Source: Candidatus Methanomethylophilaceae archaeon (GTDB lineage: Archaea > Thermoplasmatota > Thermoplasmata > Methanomassiliicoccales > Methanomethylophilaceae). Taken from it: a stretch of 43,385 nucleotides of DNA. Below are positions 10,491 to 18,687 of this stretch, piece after piece. Numbering within the stretch: the stretch's first letter is position 1; each line of letters starts with the position of its first letter. The position numbers and the translations under genes were made by a program. Where the stretch lies: NCBI GenBank assembly GCA_017461225.1, contig JAFTYV010000037.1, forward strand, positions 1 through 43,385, written 5' to 3'. The notes below the pieces were generated by a model. That model did no database searches. It saw nothing but the letters and a program-made list of their open reading frames with translations, and had not been told where the DNA came from.

Positions 10491-11894
10491 TCACATCGTG
10501 TGGGCGGCGTACGCGGGCCTGTCCACGGGCTTGCCGCAGATTATGCACTTGCCCTCGTACTCCTCGGGATGGTAGGGCGTACCGAGGATCTTGAAGTCGA
10601 AGGTGTCCTCGAACTTGTGTCCGCACTCCTCGCATCCGCACCATCCGAACCTGAGGATCTTGTCCTGGGGGATGTCGTCTGTGGAGTCGATGTCCTGGAC
10701 ACGGGACCTCTGGACCTCCTCGGCCCTCGCGAGCATGCTCTCGGAGATGTCGTCGAGGAGCATCCTGACGCCGGGCACGAGGTCCGCCGCGGAGATGGAT
10801 CCCTTCTCACCGGTGTCCCTCCTGGCGAAGGCGACGACGCCGTTCTCGATGTCGCGGGCACCGAGCTCCAGACGGAGCGGGACGCCCTTGATCTCCCAGT
10901 CGTAGTACTTGCTGCCGGGACGGTCGTCGCGGTCGTCCAGCTTGACCCTGAACCCTGCGCCCCTGAGGACGTCCGCGGTGGCCTTGGCCGCGGCCATGAC
11001 CTCGTCGGCGTTCTTCTTGGACAGGATGGGGATCAGGACGATCTGGAACGGTGCGATTCCGGGGGGCATGACCAGACCCTGGTCGTCGCCATGGACGCCG
11101 ATGAGGGCCCCGACGAGGCGCTCGCTCATTCCGAAGGTGGTCTGGTGGGCGTGCTTGTGCTCGCCGTTCTCGTCCTCGTAGGTGATGTCGTAGGGGATGG
11201 AGAAGTTGGTGCGGTAGTGGTGGATGGAACCCATCTGGAGGGTCCTTCCGTTGGGCATGGAGGTGTCGATACCCACGGTGTAGTGCGCTCCGGGGAACTT
11301 GTCCCACTCCGTGCGCACCAGGAGGGTGTAGGGCAGGCAGATCTTCCTGGCGACCCTCTCGAGGATCTCGATGTCCTCCTCGACCTGGACCTGCGCGTCC
11401 TCCTCGGACACGTGGCAGGTGTGGGACTCGAAGAAGTGGATCTCGCGGACCCTGATGAAGGGACGGGTCTGCTTGGTCTCGTAGCGGAACGTGTTGACGA
11501 TCTGGTACGTCTTGAGGGGGAGGTCCTGGTGGGACCTGACCCAGAGCGAGAACATGGGGTACATCGCGGTCTCGGACGTGGGCCTGATGACGAGCCTGAC
11601 GTCGAGCTCGTTGAGTCCGGCGTGGGTGACCCAGTATACCTCCTCGTCGAACCCCTTGATGTGGTCCTTCTCCTTGGCGAACTCGGTCTCGGGGATCATC
11701 AGGGGGAAGCAGACCTCGTCGTGGTCCGTGGCGTCGAACTCCTCGCGGATGTAGGTGTCGATCTGCCTCATGATCTTCCAGCCGTAGGGCGTCCACACGT
11801 TCATCCCCTTGATGGGGTACCTCTTGTCGGAGAGACCGGCCTTCTCGACGATGTCGAGGTACCAGTCCGCGAAGTTGTCCTCCTTCATGCTCAT
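10491..11894 (-). CDS. proS: Prolyl-tRNA synthetase, archaeal/eukaryal type
   Basis: Class II aminoacyl-tRNA synthetase of 467 residues joining proline to tRNA-Pro. It has the short archaeal architecture without the bacterial editing insertion. Motif 2 is FRYETKQTRPFIRVREIHFF (about 137-156), motif 3 falls in the LRLELGARDIENG region, and the C-terminal domain carries a Cys-rich site with CGCEECGH and CIICGKP, typical of the archaeal-type enzyme. The start is the first ATG (11894); GGAG lies ten bases before it. The gene begins four bases after the prs stop, so the two are probably co-transcribed. Confidence 0.97.
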   Translation of the reverse strand: MSMKEDNFADWYLDIVEKAGLSDKRYPIKGMNVWTPYGWKIMRQIDTYIREEFDATDHDEVCFPLMIPETEFAKEKDHIKGFDEEVYWVTHAGLNELDVRLVIRPTSETAMYPMFSLWVRSHQDLPLKTYQIVNTFRYETKQTRPFIRVREIHFFESHTCHVSEEDAQVQVEEDIEILERVARKICLPYTLLVRTEWDKFPGAHYTVGIDTSMPNGRTLQMGSIHHYRTNFSIPYDITYEDENGEHKHAHQTTFGMSERLVGALIGVHGDDQGLVMPPGIAPFQIVLIPILSKKNADEVMAAAKATADVLRGAGFRVKLDDRDDRPGSKYYDWEIKGVPLRLELGARDIENGVVAFARRDTGEKGSISAADLVPGVRMLLDDISESMLARAEEVQRSRVQDIDSTDDIPQDKILRFGWCGCEECGHKFEDTFDFKILGTPYHPEEYEGKCIICGKPVDRPAYAAHTM

Positions 11895-11898
11895 GTGA

Positions 11899-12753
11899 TC
11901 ATCTCCTGAGGGCGTCCGCGAGGATGCCCGCGACGGATATCTCCGAGGCGTCGTTCTCCAGGGTGTTGCAGCAGAGGACCTCGTCCAGTGCGCTTCCCCT
12001 CAGCTTCTCGATCGCGTTGTTGACGAACACCCCGTGGGTGCACGCGACGGATACACCGGTGGCACCGGCGTCCCTGAGCGCCTTGGCGGCGGCGACGATC
12101 GTGCCGCCGGTGGAGATCATGTCGTCCACGATGAGCACGTTCTTGCCGGTGCAGTCCATGGTGGCGGGTGCGATGCGGACCTCGGTTCCGGAGAGGCGGG
12201 TCTTCTCCAGGTGGTCGTGGGGTTTGCCCATCCTCTCACCGACGTCCCTGGCGCGTCCCGCGGCCCCGATGTCGGGGGAGAGGACCATGTCGATGCCCTT
12301 GTCGGCGAAGTGGTCGGCGATGACGGCCGCCGCCTTCAGGTCCTCGTGGGGACAGTCGAAGTAGTCCAGGATGGCCTCCTTGTGGATGTCGATGGTGATG
12401 ACGCGGTCGCAGGCGAGTCCGAGGTGTGCGACCATGACCTTCGCGGATTCGGGCTCTCCGGGCTTGAACACCCTGTCCTGCCTCGCGTATCCGAAGTAGG
12501 GGATGACCAGCGTTATCGATCTCGCGCCCATCTTCCTGACCGCGTCCTGGAGGAGGAACATCTCGACCAGGTTCCCGTCGGGATAGGTATTCTGGACGAT
12601 CGCGACGTCGTCGTCCAGGGACTCGCATTCGATTCTGGTGTAGCTCTCCCCATCGGGGAACTTGGTGGATGCTGCCTCGATGTACCTGCATCCGAGGATC
12701 TGTGCCATCTGACTGGCCAGATTCCTCGAAGAGGACCCGCCTACTATTATCAT
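11899..12753 (-). CDS. prs: Ribose-phosphate pyrophosphokinase
   Basis: PRPP synthetase of 284 residues, transferring pyrophosphate from ATP to ribose-5-phosphate for purine, pyrimidine, histidine and archaeal pterin synthesis. Diagnostic segments are FPDGESYTRIE (about 29-39), YFGYARQDRVFKPGEP (substrate loop), DIHKEAILDYFDCP (metal/ATP site), and the PRPP-binding motif VLIVDDMISTGGTI near residue 210. The start ATG at 12753 lies about 25 bases after the AT-rich element 12774-12786, so the transcript may be leaderless. The next gene, proS, follows four bases downstream. Confidence 0.97.
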   Translation of the reverse strand: MIIVGGSSSRNLASQMAQILGCRYIEAASTKFPDGESYTRIECESLDDDVAIVQNTYPDGNLVEMFLLQDAVRKMGARSITLVIPYFGYARQDRVFKPGEPESAKVMVAHLGLACDRVITIDIHKEAILDYFDCPHEDLKAAAVIADHFADKGIDMVLSPDIGAAGRARDVGERMGKPHDHLEKTRLSGTEVRIAPATMDCTGKNVLIVDDMISTGGTIVAAAKALRDAGATGVSVACTHGVFVNNAIEKLRGSALDEVLCCNTLENDASEISVAGILADALRR

Positions 12754-12773
12754 GCTTCGGAGTAGGCCCTTCT

Positions 12774-12786
12774 AGTTATTATAACT
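12774..12786. promoter_or_regulatory. Symmetric TATA element between prs and the DUF357 gene
   Basis: The sequence AGTTATTATAACT is palindromic apart from its central base and is the only AT-rich patch in the 98-base divergent spacer. On the minus strand it stands about 25 bases before the prs ATG, the normal archaeal TATA position for a leaderless message. On the plus strand it is about 66-78 bases before the DUF357 gene, implying a leader of about 40 bases if it also serves that direction. Confidence 0.55.
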
Positions 12787-12851
12787 TGGATAACCGGGAC
12801 GGACGCGCGGGGACCGACAGTTCCTTTACCGGACATCGCATCCCGGTGGCC

Positions 12852-13154
12852 ATGGCGGAGAGGATTGACACCGTTACCGAGGAGAGGATCGAGAAGTACC
12901 TGGACATCACGGGCAGGGCACTCGCCAAGATCCGCATAGCCGCACCGGCGAAATCGTACAACAGGAGGCTGGCGGACAGCTTCATGGAGATGGCGAACTG
13001 CTACTACGCCGATGCGAAGCACTTCAGGGAGTGCGGGGACATAGTCACCGCCTTCGCCGCCGTGAACTATGCGCACGCGTGGCTGGACTGCGGGGCGAGG
13101 ATCGGCCTGTTCGACGTCGACGGCGACGACGTCCTGTTCACGCTCTTCGAGTGA
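12852..13154 (+). CDS. DUF357 family protein
   Basis: A 100-residue helical protein of the archaeal DUF357 family, whose function is unknown. Conserved-looking features are the TEERIEKYLDITGRAL start, the SFMEMANCYYADAKHF helix and the AFAAVNYAHAWLDCGARIG helix near the C-terminus. The open frame extends upstream, but ATG 12852 is the first start giving the family N-terminus. It is divergent from prs and convergent with the pantoate kinase gene, with which its last 17 bases overlap. Nothing in the sequence shows its partner or substrate. Confidence 0.85.
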   Translation: MAERIDTVTEERIEKYLDITGRALAKIRIAAPAKSYNRRLADSFMEMANCYYADAKHFRECGDIVTAFAAVNYAHAWLDCGARIGLFDVDGDDVLFTLFE

Positions 13155-14007
13155 TCCTGATCTCACGGGAACTGGACTCGCACCCGAACGCCCTGACGTT
13201 CCCGCGTCCGAGCATGGAGCGGACCTCGTCCAGCGGCGCGTCGGTGAATATGCTGTTGCCCAGCATGCACATGCCCGCACGGTACCCCCTGGAACAGAGC
13301 TTCTCTATGGCCCTCCTGACCGCCGGGCTCTCCAGCTCGGCGCCCGTGGAGAACATGTTGGACACCGTGTAGAGGTTGTCGAGCGTCGGATCCCCCAGGA
13401 ACCTCTCCAGGGCGGCCTCGCCGACGTCGCGTATGCGCTTCACCATGTCGGGGCTGCCTATCACCGAATCCGTCTTTATCATCGGACCCAGGACCGCCAG
13501 GGTGAGGCGGCCGGGACTGACACGGGGGTTCTCGACGAGCCCCCTCGGAGGGAAACCCGCACGAGTGCGGACCGGCACCTCGCCGCCCGCGACTATTGCG
13601 GCGACGTCCCCCAGACCGCCCCCACCCATGACCTCGGCTATGTGGGCGGCCTCGAAGGCCTCCGTGCGGGACGCGCCGACGATGTCGGCCACGCACACAC
13701 CGGCGGCTATGGCTCCCGATGCGCTGGTGCCGAACCCCTGGCTCATCGGGAGGTCGTTCTCGATCTCTATGTCGAAGCCGCGACCGGGTGCGAGGGTCTG
13801 CACGGTCATGCGGGTGATGTGCGCCGAGGAGCTGTGACCGTCTATGCGTATGTCCACGACGTCGTCCGACCTCTCGGTGACGGTCGCCCTCGAACCCAGG
13901 CTGAGCCTGATACCCAGACCCCTGGAGCCGGAGCCCAGGGGCATGTGGGAGGACAGCGGCTGGAACACGCAGGACACGTGGCCGGGACAGAAGGACGAGA
14001 CGGTCAT
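13138..14007 (-). CDS. Pantoate kinase (GHMP family)
   Basis: Archaeal pantoate kinase, 289 residues, phosphorylating pantoate to 4-phosphopantoate in the archaeal route to coenzyme A. It has the GHMP-kinase layout: an N-terminal GHVSCVFQPL segment, SRGLGIRLSLGS, the phosphate-binding loop PMSQGFGTSASGAIAAG (about 104-120), and GGGGLGDVAAIVAGG. It starts at ATG 14007 in an ATGA overlap with the stop of coaBC, which acts later in the same pathway. Its 3' end overlaps the convergent DUF357 gene by 17 bases. Confidence 0.93.
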   Translation of the reverse strand: MTVSSFCPGHVSCVFQPLSSHMPLGSGSRGLGIRLSLGSRATVTERSDDVVDIRIDGHSSSAHITRMTVQTLAPGRGFDIEIENDLPMSQGFGTSASGAIAAGVCVADIVGASRTEAFEAAHIAEVMGGGGLGDVAAIVAGGEVPVRTRAGFPPRGLVENPRVSPGRLTLAVLGPMIKTDSVIGSPDMVKRIRDVGEAALERFLGDPTLDNLYTVSNMFSTGAELESPAVRRAIEKLCSRGYRAGMCMLGNSIFTDAPLDEVRSMLGRGNVRAFGCESSSREIRITRRA

Positions 14008-15194
14008 GGGATGCTCACACAGAAGTCCAGGATCGCATCGGACACCTCGGCCTTGGTTCCGGAGATGTCCTTGGCGTCGTCCGCCGTCACCAGGATCGCC
14101 GACGACGACTTCATCCCGACGACGTCGATGTCGTTGGCGACCACGGCGGACAGGCCGTACTTGTCCAGGCGGGAGCGGGCACGGTCGACCAGGGCCTCCC
14201 TGGTGAGACCGGACTCGGCCTTGAACCCTATGACCCTGTCGCACCTGGAGCGTATCAGGGGGAGCACCTTGGGGACCGGGTCGAGGTCCAGCCCGAACCC
14301 GCTGTCGCTGGGGATCTTGCCCTCCGCGACGGAGTTCGGTGCGAAGTCGGCGAGGGCGGCGGGGACCAGGACGATGTCGTGGTCGATGCCCTCCACCATG
14401 GTGACCAGGTCCGACACCGTGGCGAAGCGACGGGTGCGGATGTAGTCGGGCAGCTCGGCGCTGCATCCGCCCATCCAGAGTTCGACGTCGGCGCCCCTCT
14501 CGAACGCGCACTTGGCGAGCGCGACCGCCATCATGCCGGTGGAGCGGTTGGTGATTATCCTCATGGAGTCTATCGGCTCCTCGCTGCGTCCGCCGATTAT
14601 GAGTAGGCGCTTCCCGGACAGGTAGTTGCGGGAAAGCATCCTGAACGTCCATGCCACGACCTCGTCGCGGGAGGACACCTTCGCCCTGACCCCGTCCGTG
14701 CGGGGCCCTATGAACTGCACGCCCCACGAACGGAGGCGGTCCATGTTCTCCCTCACGGCGGGGTTGCGGTACATGGACTCGTGCATCGCGGGTGCGATCG
14801 CGACGGGGATCCCCTCGCCCAGGGCGACGGTCGCCATCGAGGTCACGGTCGTGTCGTCGATGCCGCATGCGATCTTGGAGATCGTGTTCGCGGTGGCGGG
14901 GTAGATGAGGAACAGGTCGGCGGAGAGCGACGAACCGACGAGGTCGATGTGCTCGGTCCTCCCGGTGAGCTCCGTGACCGGCCTGTGGCCGCTGGCGAAC
15001 TCCAGCGCATCCTCGGTCACGAGCCTGGATGCGGCCTGTGTGAGCACGGGACGGACGTCGGCGCCGTGCCTGATGAGCTCCCTGATGGTGGCGAAGCACT
15101 CGGTGGCGGCGATGCTGCCCGTTATGCCCATGACGATGGTCTTCCCCCTGAGACGGGTGCTCTTCTCGCAGTATATCTCCTGTGACGGGTGCAT
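14004..15194 (-). CDS. coaBC: Phosphopantothenoylcysteine decarboxylase / phosphopantothenate-cysteine ligase
   Basis: Bifunctional CoA enzyme (Dfp) of 396 residues. The N-terminal CoaC flavoprotein half shows GITGSIAATECFATIREL (about 22-39), the catalytic-His region TEHIDLVGSSLSADL, PATANTISKIACG, and the APAMHESMY substrate clamp. The CoaB half carries NRSTGMMAVALAKCAFERGA and PAALADFAP. The start ATG 15194 shares one base with the tmk stop (TGATG), and the stop overlaps the pantoate kinase start, so tmk, coaBC and the kinase form one translated unit. The frame extends upstream inside tmk, but that part lacks family features. Confidence 0.96.
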   Translation of the reverse strand: MHPSQEIYCEKSTRLRGKTIVMGITGSIAATECFATIRELIRHGADVRPVLTQAASRLVTEDALEFASGHRPVTELTGRTEHIDLVGSSLSADLFLIYPATANTISKIACGIDDTTVTSMATVALGEGIPVAIAPAMHESMYRNPAVRENMDRLRSWGVQFIGPRTDGVRAKVSSRDEVVAWTFRMLSRNYLSGKRLLIIGGRSEEPIDSMRIITNRSTGMMAVALAKCAFERGADVELWMGGCSAELPDYIRTRRFATVSDLVTMVEGIDHDIVLVPAALADFAPNSVAEGKIPSDSGFGLDLDPVPKVLPLIRSRCDRVIGFKAESGLTREALVDRARSRLDKYGLSAVVANDIDVVGMKSSSAILVTADDAKDISGTKAEVSDAILDFCVSIP

Positions 15195-15790
15195 CACACC
15201 ACCTCCGAGACGATGGCCATGACCCTCTCCAGAACCTCCCCCGGTTCGCCGGAGGCGTCCACGACCCTGAACCCGTACTCCTCCGCCAGACGGAGGTAGT
15301 TGGAACGGACCTCGGCGAGGAAGTCGGGCCTCTCGAACTTGCTGGCGGCCTCCCCCCTCGCACCGGCGCGGTCCAGACCCGATGAGGGGTCGATGTCCAG
15401 GAGGATCGTGAGGTCTGGTTTCCCTATGAACTGCCTGTTGATGTCGATGAGCATGTCCCTGTCCGTGCTGTCCCCGTCCAGGGCGGCGGACTGGTACGCG
15501 ACCGTGGATGCGAAGTACCTGTCGCACAGGACGACGTGCCCCTCGGCCACCCACTCCATGATGTGCTCGGTGTGGTCGTTGCGGTCAGCGCTGAAGAGGA
15601 GCGCCTCGGTCATCTGGGATATCTCCCCCGCGGCGCCGCTGCGTATGTACGCGCCTATGCCCACGTGCGTCGGTTCGGCCGTCACGACCGGCTCGAGACC
15701 GCGGCCCGAGAGGGCCTCCGCCACGGCACGGCACACCGTGGTCTTGCCCGCGCCGTCTATACCCTCGAAAACAATGAAAGCTCCGCTCAT
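15194..15790 (-). CDS. tmk: Thymidylate kinase
   Basis: dTMP kinase of 198 residues producing dTDP for DNA synthesis. The P-loop GIDGAGKTT is at residues 10-18, the DRY motif (CDRYFASTVAYQS) is near 90, and the lid region DRAGARGEAASKFERPDFL is near 145. Length is normal for the family. It follows the Toprim gene by ten bases and overlaps coaBC by one base in the same operon. Confidence 0.96.
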   Translation of the reverse strand: MSGAFIVFEGIDGAGKTTVCRAVAEALSGRGLEPVVTAEPTHVGIGAYIRSGAAGEISQMTEALLFSADRNDHTEHIMEWVAEGHVVLCDRYFASTVAYQSAALDGDSTDRDMLIDINRQFIGKPDLTILLDIDPSSGLDRAGARGEAASKFERPDFLAEVRSNYLRLAEEYGFRVVDASGEPGEVLERVMAIVSEVV

Positions 15791-15800
15791 CGCGACGTCA

Positions 15801-16208
15801 TCATCGGACGACGATATTGTTCTTCCGACGGAGGAGCGCGATCACGGAGTCCACGGACTCCACGTCCTTGGCGTACGGTCTGCAGAGGCGCGCCATCTCG
15901 GAACGGAGCCCGTCGTCGTAGCGGACGCCGAGTGCGGACAGGTTCTCGCGCAGGGTGGCGGCGAGGTTGCCGCCCCTGCGGTCCCAGTCGGTCATGATGA
16001 CCGCCTGGCGCCCCGACGACCAGACGTGCTCGGCCGCCCTGACGGGTCCCCCGCCGCTCTGCACGCAGAAGAAGTCCCCCTCCACGCCGACCGCCCTCAG
16101 CGCGGACACGTCCTTCGACCCCTCCACGAGTATCGTGTGGGTGCCGCTGAGCTCGGACACGCGGTCCATCAGGTCCAGCAGGGCCTCCAGTCTCTCACCG
16201 TCGTCCAT
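15801..16208 (-). CDS. Small Toprim-domain protein
   Basis: A 135-residue stand-alone Toprim protein. The fold's catalytic residues are visible: the glutamate in ILVEGSKDVSALRAVGV (about 27-43) and the DxD pair in VIMTDWDRRGG (about 74-84). Such small archaeal Toprim proteins are related to primase and RNase M5-like nuclease domains, and their substrate is not established. ATG 16208 is used; a GTG at 16214 overlaps the DUF167 stop as GTGA and would add two residues. It lies between DUF167 and tmk in the same operon. Confidence 0.85.
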   Translation of the reverse strand: MDDGERLEALLDLMDRVSELSGTHTILVEGSKDVSALRAVGVEGDFFCVQSGGGPVRAAEHVWSSGRQAVIMTDWDRRGGNLAATLRENLSALGVRYDDGLRSEMARLCRPYAKDVESVDSVIALLRRKNNIVVR

Positions 16209-16210
16209 TG

Positions 16211-16507
16211 TCACATGGACCCCTCTATGGCGGCGACGGCCGCCCGGGGGTCCCCGTAGACGGTGACCGTCTTCTGGCGGTTCAGATGGCCCGAGGTGAC
16301 CTCGCACCTCATGCCGGTGATCCCGCGGAACGTCTCCTCCACCTCCTTGTTGGCACGGCCGTCGAGCGGGGGCGCCTTGACGCGCAGGATCAGCCTCCTC
16401 CTCCACTCGTCGAACCCCTCGGGACCGGACCTGTTGGAGCGCGGGGACACGAGCACGTCCACCTCCAGCCTGTCCCCCTTGTCGCGTGAGACGTCTGAAA
16501 CCCTCAT
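16211..16507 (-). CDS. DUF167 (YggU-like) protein
   Basis: A 98-residue member of the DUF167/YggU family, small conserved proteins of unknown function found in bacteria, archaea and eukaryotes. The diagnostic segment is LILRVKAPPLDGRANKEV (about 40-57) followed by CEVTSGHLNRQKTVTVYG. It is the first gene of the operon DUF167-Toprim-tmk-coaBC-pantoate kinase. The ATG at 16507 is about 25 bases after a minus-strand TATA box ATAAATAT (16528-16535), consistent with a leaderless transcript. Confidence 0.9.
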   Translation of the reverse strand: MRVSDVSRDKGDRLEVDVLVSPRSNRSGPEGFDEWRRRLILRVKAPPLDGRANKEVEETFRGITGMRCEVTSGHLNRQKTVTVYGDPRAAVAAIEGSM

Positions 16508-16527
16508 GACACCCCATCCCCTTACCG

Positions 16528-16553
16528 ATATTTATGGGAAGCACGGGTTTATC
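16528..16553. promoter_or_regulatory. Divergent promoter pair: DUF167 operon and GINS gene
   Basis: The 70-base spacer has two TATA-like elements. On the minus strand ATAAATAT (16528-16535) stands about 25 bases before the DUF167 ATG. On the plus strand TTTATC (16548-16553) stands about 27 bases before the GINS ATG at 16578. Both distances are those expected for archaeal leaderless messages. Confidence 0.55.
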
Positions 16554-16577
16554 TACTCCCCCCTTCATAGAGTGCCG

Positions 16578-17423
16578 ATGAGCCCGGTACTGGAACCGAT
16601 GACATTCGACGACCTCTCTGAGTTGTACAGGGTGGAGATGAAGAACAGCTCCATCACATCCTGCAGGGGGGATCTGTTCCGGGCCATGGCGGAGCTCCTG
16701 ACGAGACTCCGCGCGGACTACGACAAGCAGATGTCGATAGATCCAGAATCGGTCATGTGCGAGGGTGCGAACCAGCGCAGGAAGAAGGCCGAACGCATCT
16801 CCAAGGACATCATGCACATCAGGACCCAGAAGATCTGCCAGATGGCCATACGCGGCGCCATGGGCGCGGACAACGGCCTGGAGGCCCTGACGTCCGAGGA
16901 GAGGGACTACTACAACGGCATCCTGGAGCTCTCCAGGAGACAGTTCTCCGAGATAGACAGGCTGAGGGGACGCAGGAACACCGTCGACACGCGTATAGAC
17001 GAGGTCCCGGTCAGGTCCCCCGTGCCCGAACCCCCTGTCGAGGTCGCTCCGCCCGCCGTGGAGCCCGTGCCGGAGCCGGAGGACGGGGGTTTCATCCCGG
17101 ACGACATGCCGTTCCCCGACGAGGCCGAACAGTTCGACGACATCCCGCCCGAGGAGATGTTCGACGACGAGCCCGTTCCCGAACCCCCTGTCGAGGTCGC
17201 TCCGCCCGCCGTGGAGCCCGTTCCCGTCACGGAACCCTTTGCCGCGACCGAGTCGGACGAGCTCGCACCCGTGGTGATCCGCGTTCTCGAGGACCTGCCG
17301 CCGTTCGTGGGACCCGACCGCGACTACGACCTCCGTGCAGAGGACCTGGTGACCCTTCCCCGCATCATGGCGGAGGCGCTCGTGAACTCCGAGAAGGCGA
17401 CCCTGGTCAGACCCTCACCGTGA
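16578..17423 (+). CDS. GINS complex subunit, Gins51 (Gins15) type
   Basis: DNA replication GINS subunit of 281 residues. The N-terminal helical A domain (about 1-140, with RMAELLTRLR-like helices and RKKAERISKDIMHIRTQKI) is followed by a long acidic, Pro/Glu-rich linker, then a small C-terminal B domain with VVIRVLEDLPPFVGPDRDYD and VTLPRIMAEALV, typical of Gins51. GINS joins Cdc45/RecJ and MCM in the replicative helicase. The linker has an exact repeat of EPPVEVAPPAVEPVP (see the repeat entry), making it longer than usual. The start at 16578 follows a TATA element; ATG 16599 is an alternative. The 3' end overlaps the convergent hydrolase by 17 bases. Confidence 0.85.
   Translation: MSPVLEPMTFDDLSELYRVEMKNSSITSCRGDLFRAMAELLTRLRADYDKQMSIDPESVMCEGANQRRKKAERISKDIMHIRTQKICQMAIRGAMGADNGLEALTSEERDYYNGILELSRRQFSEIDRLRGRRNTVDTRIDEVPVRSPVPEPPVEVAPPAVEPVPEPEDGGFIPDDMPFPDEAEQFDDIPPEEMFDDEPVPEPPVEVAPPAVEPVPVTEPFAATESDELAPVVIRVLEDLPPFVGPDRDYDLRAEDLVTLPRIMAEALVNSEKATLVRPSP
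17027..17217 (+). repeat. Direct repeat in the GINS linker
   Basis: A tract of about 44 bases encoding EPPVEVAPPAVEPVP occurs twice in frame, at about 17027-17070 and 17182-17225, with identical nucleotides over nearly the full length. The 155-base unit between the copies encodes an acidic segment containing DDMPFPDEAEQFDDIP. Identity at synonymous positions points to a recent duplication or conversion within the gene. Confidence 0.85.
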
Positions 17424-18168
17424 TGTTCCTGACATCACCGGGGAACTCCATGCAGTCTATCTTGCGGCGGTCTATCCCGGTCACATCGGACACGGTCTGA
17501 CGTGCCAGATCGGGTACGTTGTTCTTCTTGCTGAGGTGCGCCAGGAAAAGCTGTGTGCCCTCCGACGTGTTGCGGCGGATGGCGTCGGCGCAGTCGAAGT
17601 TGGACAGGTGTCCCCTGTCCCCCTTGATCCTCTGCTTGAGGTAGTACGGGTACGGACCGTTGGCGAGCATCTCGGGATCGTAGTTGGACTCGATGATGGC
17701 GAGGTCTGCCCGGGCCATGGCGTGCTCGATCTGGAAGTTGAGCCTCCCCGTGTCCGTGGCCAGGAGCACCCTGCCGCAGTCGGTCTCGGTGAAGTAGCAG
17801 CACGGATCCACCGCATCGTGGGAGGTGGGGAGGGGGGTCACCCTCATCCCGCCGACCTCGAAGGACGATGTGCAGTCCACGGGCTGGAAGCGCACGTTCC
17901 CGAGGTGGGAGGCCTCGTAGGTGGCGATGTTGGTCATCACGGGTATGTCGAAGCGCCTCGCCACCGCACCGGCCCCGGAGATGTGGTCCGAGTGCTCGTG
18001 CGTTATGAGGAGAGCCTTCACGACCTCGCGGTCGACACCCGCGACATCCATCAGCTCCTGTATCCTCTTGCAGCTGATGCCCGCATCGATCATGACGGCC
18101 TCGCCGTCGCATTCTATGATGGTGCAGTTCCCATCGCTTCCGCTGGCGAGTACGTGCACCTCCAACAT
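17407..18168 (-). CDS. Metallo-beta-lactamase-fold hydrolase (WalJ/PhnP-like)
   Basis: A 253-residue metal-dependent hydrolase. The N-terminal start MLEVHVLASGSDGNCTIIE and the metal motif THEHSDHISGAG (about 56-67) place it in the branch that contains YycJ/WalJ and PhnP, which act on nucleic acids or cyclic phosphodiesters. Further metal ligands are probably the His in PLPTSHDAVDP and the Asp in ATDTGRLNFQ, with ESNYDPEM and LAHLSKKNN near the C-terminus. Its substrate cannot be read from sequence. It ends within the convergent GINS gene and is preceded by the CBS gene two bases away. Confidence 0.88.
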   Translation of the reverse strand: MLEVHVLASGSDGNCTIIECDGEAVMIDAGISCKRIQELMDVAGVDREVVKALLITHEHSDHISGAGAVARRFDIPVMTNIATYEASHLGNVRFQPVDCTSSFEVGGMRVTPLPTSHDAVDPCCYFTETDCGRVLLATDTGRLNFQIEHAMARADLAIIESNYDPEMLANGPYPYYLKQRIKGDRGHLSNFDCADAIRRNTSEGTQLFLAHLSKKNNVPDLARQTVSDVTGIDRRKIDCMEFPGDVRNITVRV

Positions 18169-18170
18169 GC

Positions 18171-18656
18171 TCAGACCTTTTTGTGGTACATGGCGAATAT
18201 TATGTCGGATCTGGAGATGATTCCGATGACGACACCCTTCTCGACGACGGGCACACGTCCGACGTTCAGTTCCAGCATCGATCTGAGGACCTCGATGATG
18301 GTCGCGTCGGGAGCCGTTGTGAGGACGGTGCGGGTCATGATCCTGCTGACCTCGATGCTGGAGATCTCCTCGGAGATCTTCTTGAGCATGGCATCGGGCT
18401 CGGAGGACGAATCGAGGGAGTACGTGAGCATCTCCGAATCGGAGTTGTCGTCCTCGAGATCCAACTGGTACTTCAGAACGACACCGAGGATATCCGTCTC
18501 GCTGACGATACCCAGAAGGTGGTTCCTGTTATCGACGACCGCTGCTCCGGAAACGTTGTCCACGGCCAGCTTGATCGCCGCTTTCTTGATTGTATCCGTA
18601 GGCTGAAGTGTGACCAGCTGCGTGGTCATCAGGTCCCTTACCTTCAATTTCGACAT
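18171..18656 (-). CDS. Two-CBS-domain protein
   Basis: A 161-residue protein made almost entirely of a CBS pair (Bateman module), which usually senses adenosine nucleotides or SAM. Repeat 1 covers VRDLMTTQLVTLQPTDTIKK to HLLGIVSETDILG (about 5-65), and repeat 2 covers VSRIMTRTVLTTAPDATI to VVIGIISRSDIIF (about 100-155), with an acidic spacer. No enzymatic domain is present. ATG 18656 is selected; the frame stays open upstream across the tRNA, which is not coding. It is adjacent to the MBL hydrolase and probably co-transcribed with it. Confidence 0.92.
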   Translation of the reverse strand: MSKLKVRDLMTTQLVTLQPTDTIKKAAIKLAVDNVSGAAVVDNRNHLLGIVSETDILGVVLKYQLDLEDDNSDSEMLTYSLDSSSEPDAMLKKISEEISSIEVSRIMTRTVLTTAPDATIIEVLRSMLELNVGRVPVVEKGVVIGIISRSDIIFAMYHKKV

Positions 18657-18665
18657 CGCGGCTGA

Positions 18666-18687
18666 TATCGGCCGATACGGATATATT
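18666..18687 (-). promoter_or_regulatory. CBS-gene promoter with palindromic site
   Basis: A TATA-like element (AATATAT on the minus strand, 18681-18687) stands about 28 bases upstream of the CBS ATG. Between it and the start is a perfect 12-base palindrome TATCGGCCGATA (18666-18677), placed where a repressor would block initiation. That it is an operator is inference. Confidence 0.45.

Noticed and set aside
9678-11909. Open frame of about 743 codons opposite trmI and proS
   Set aside because: Antisense of two real genes and of the hairpin region between them; no motif.
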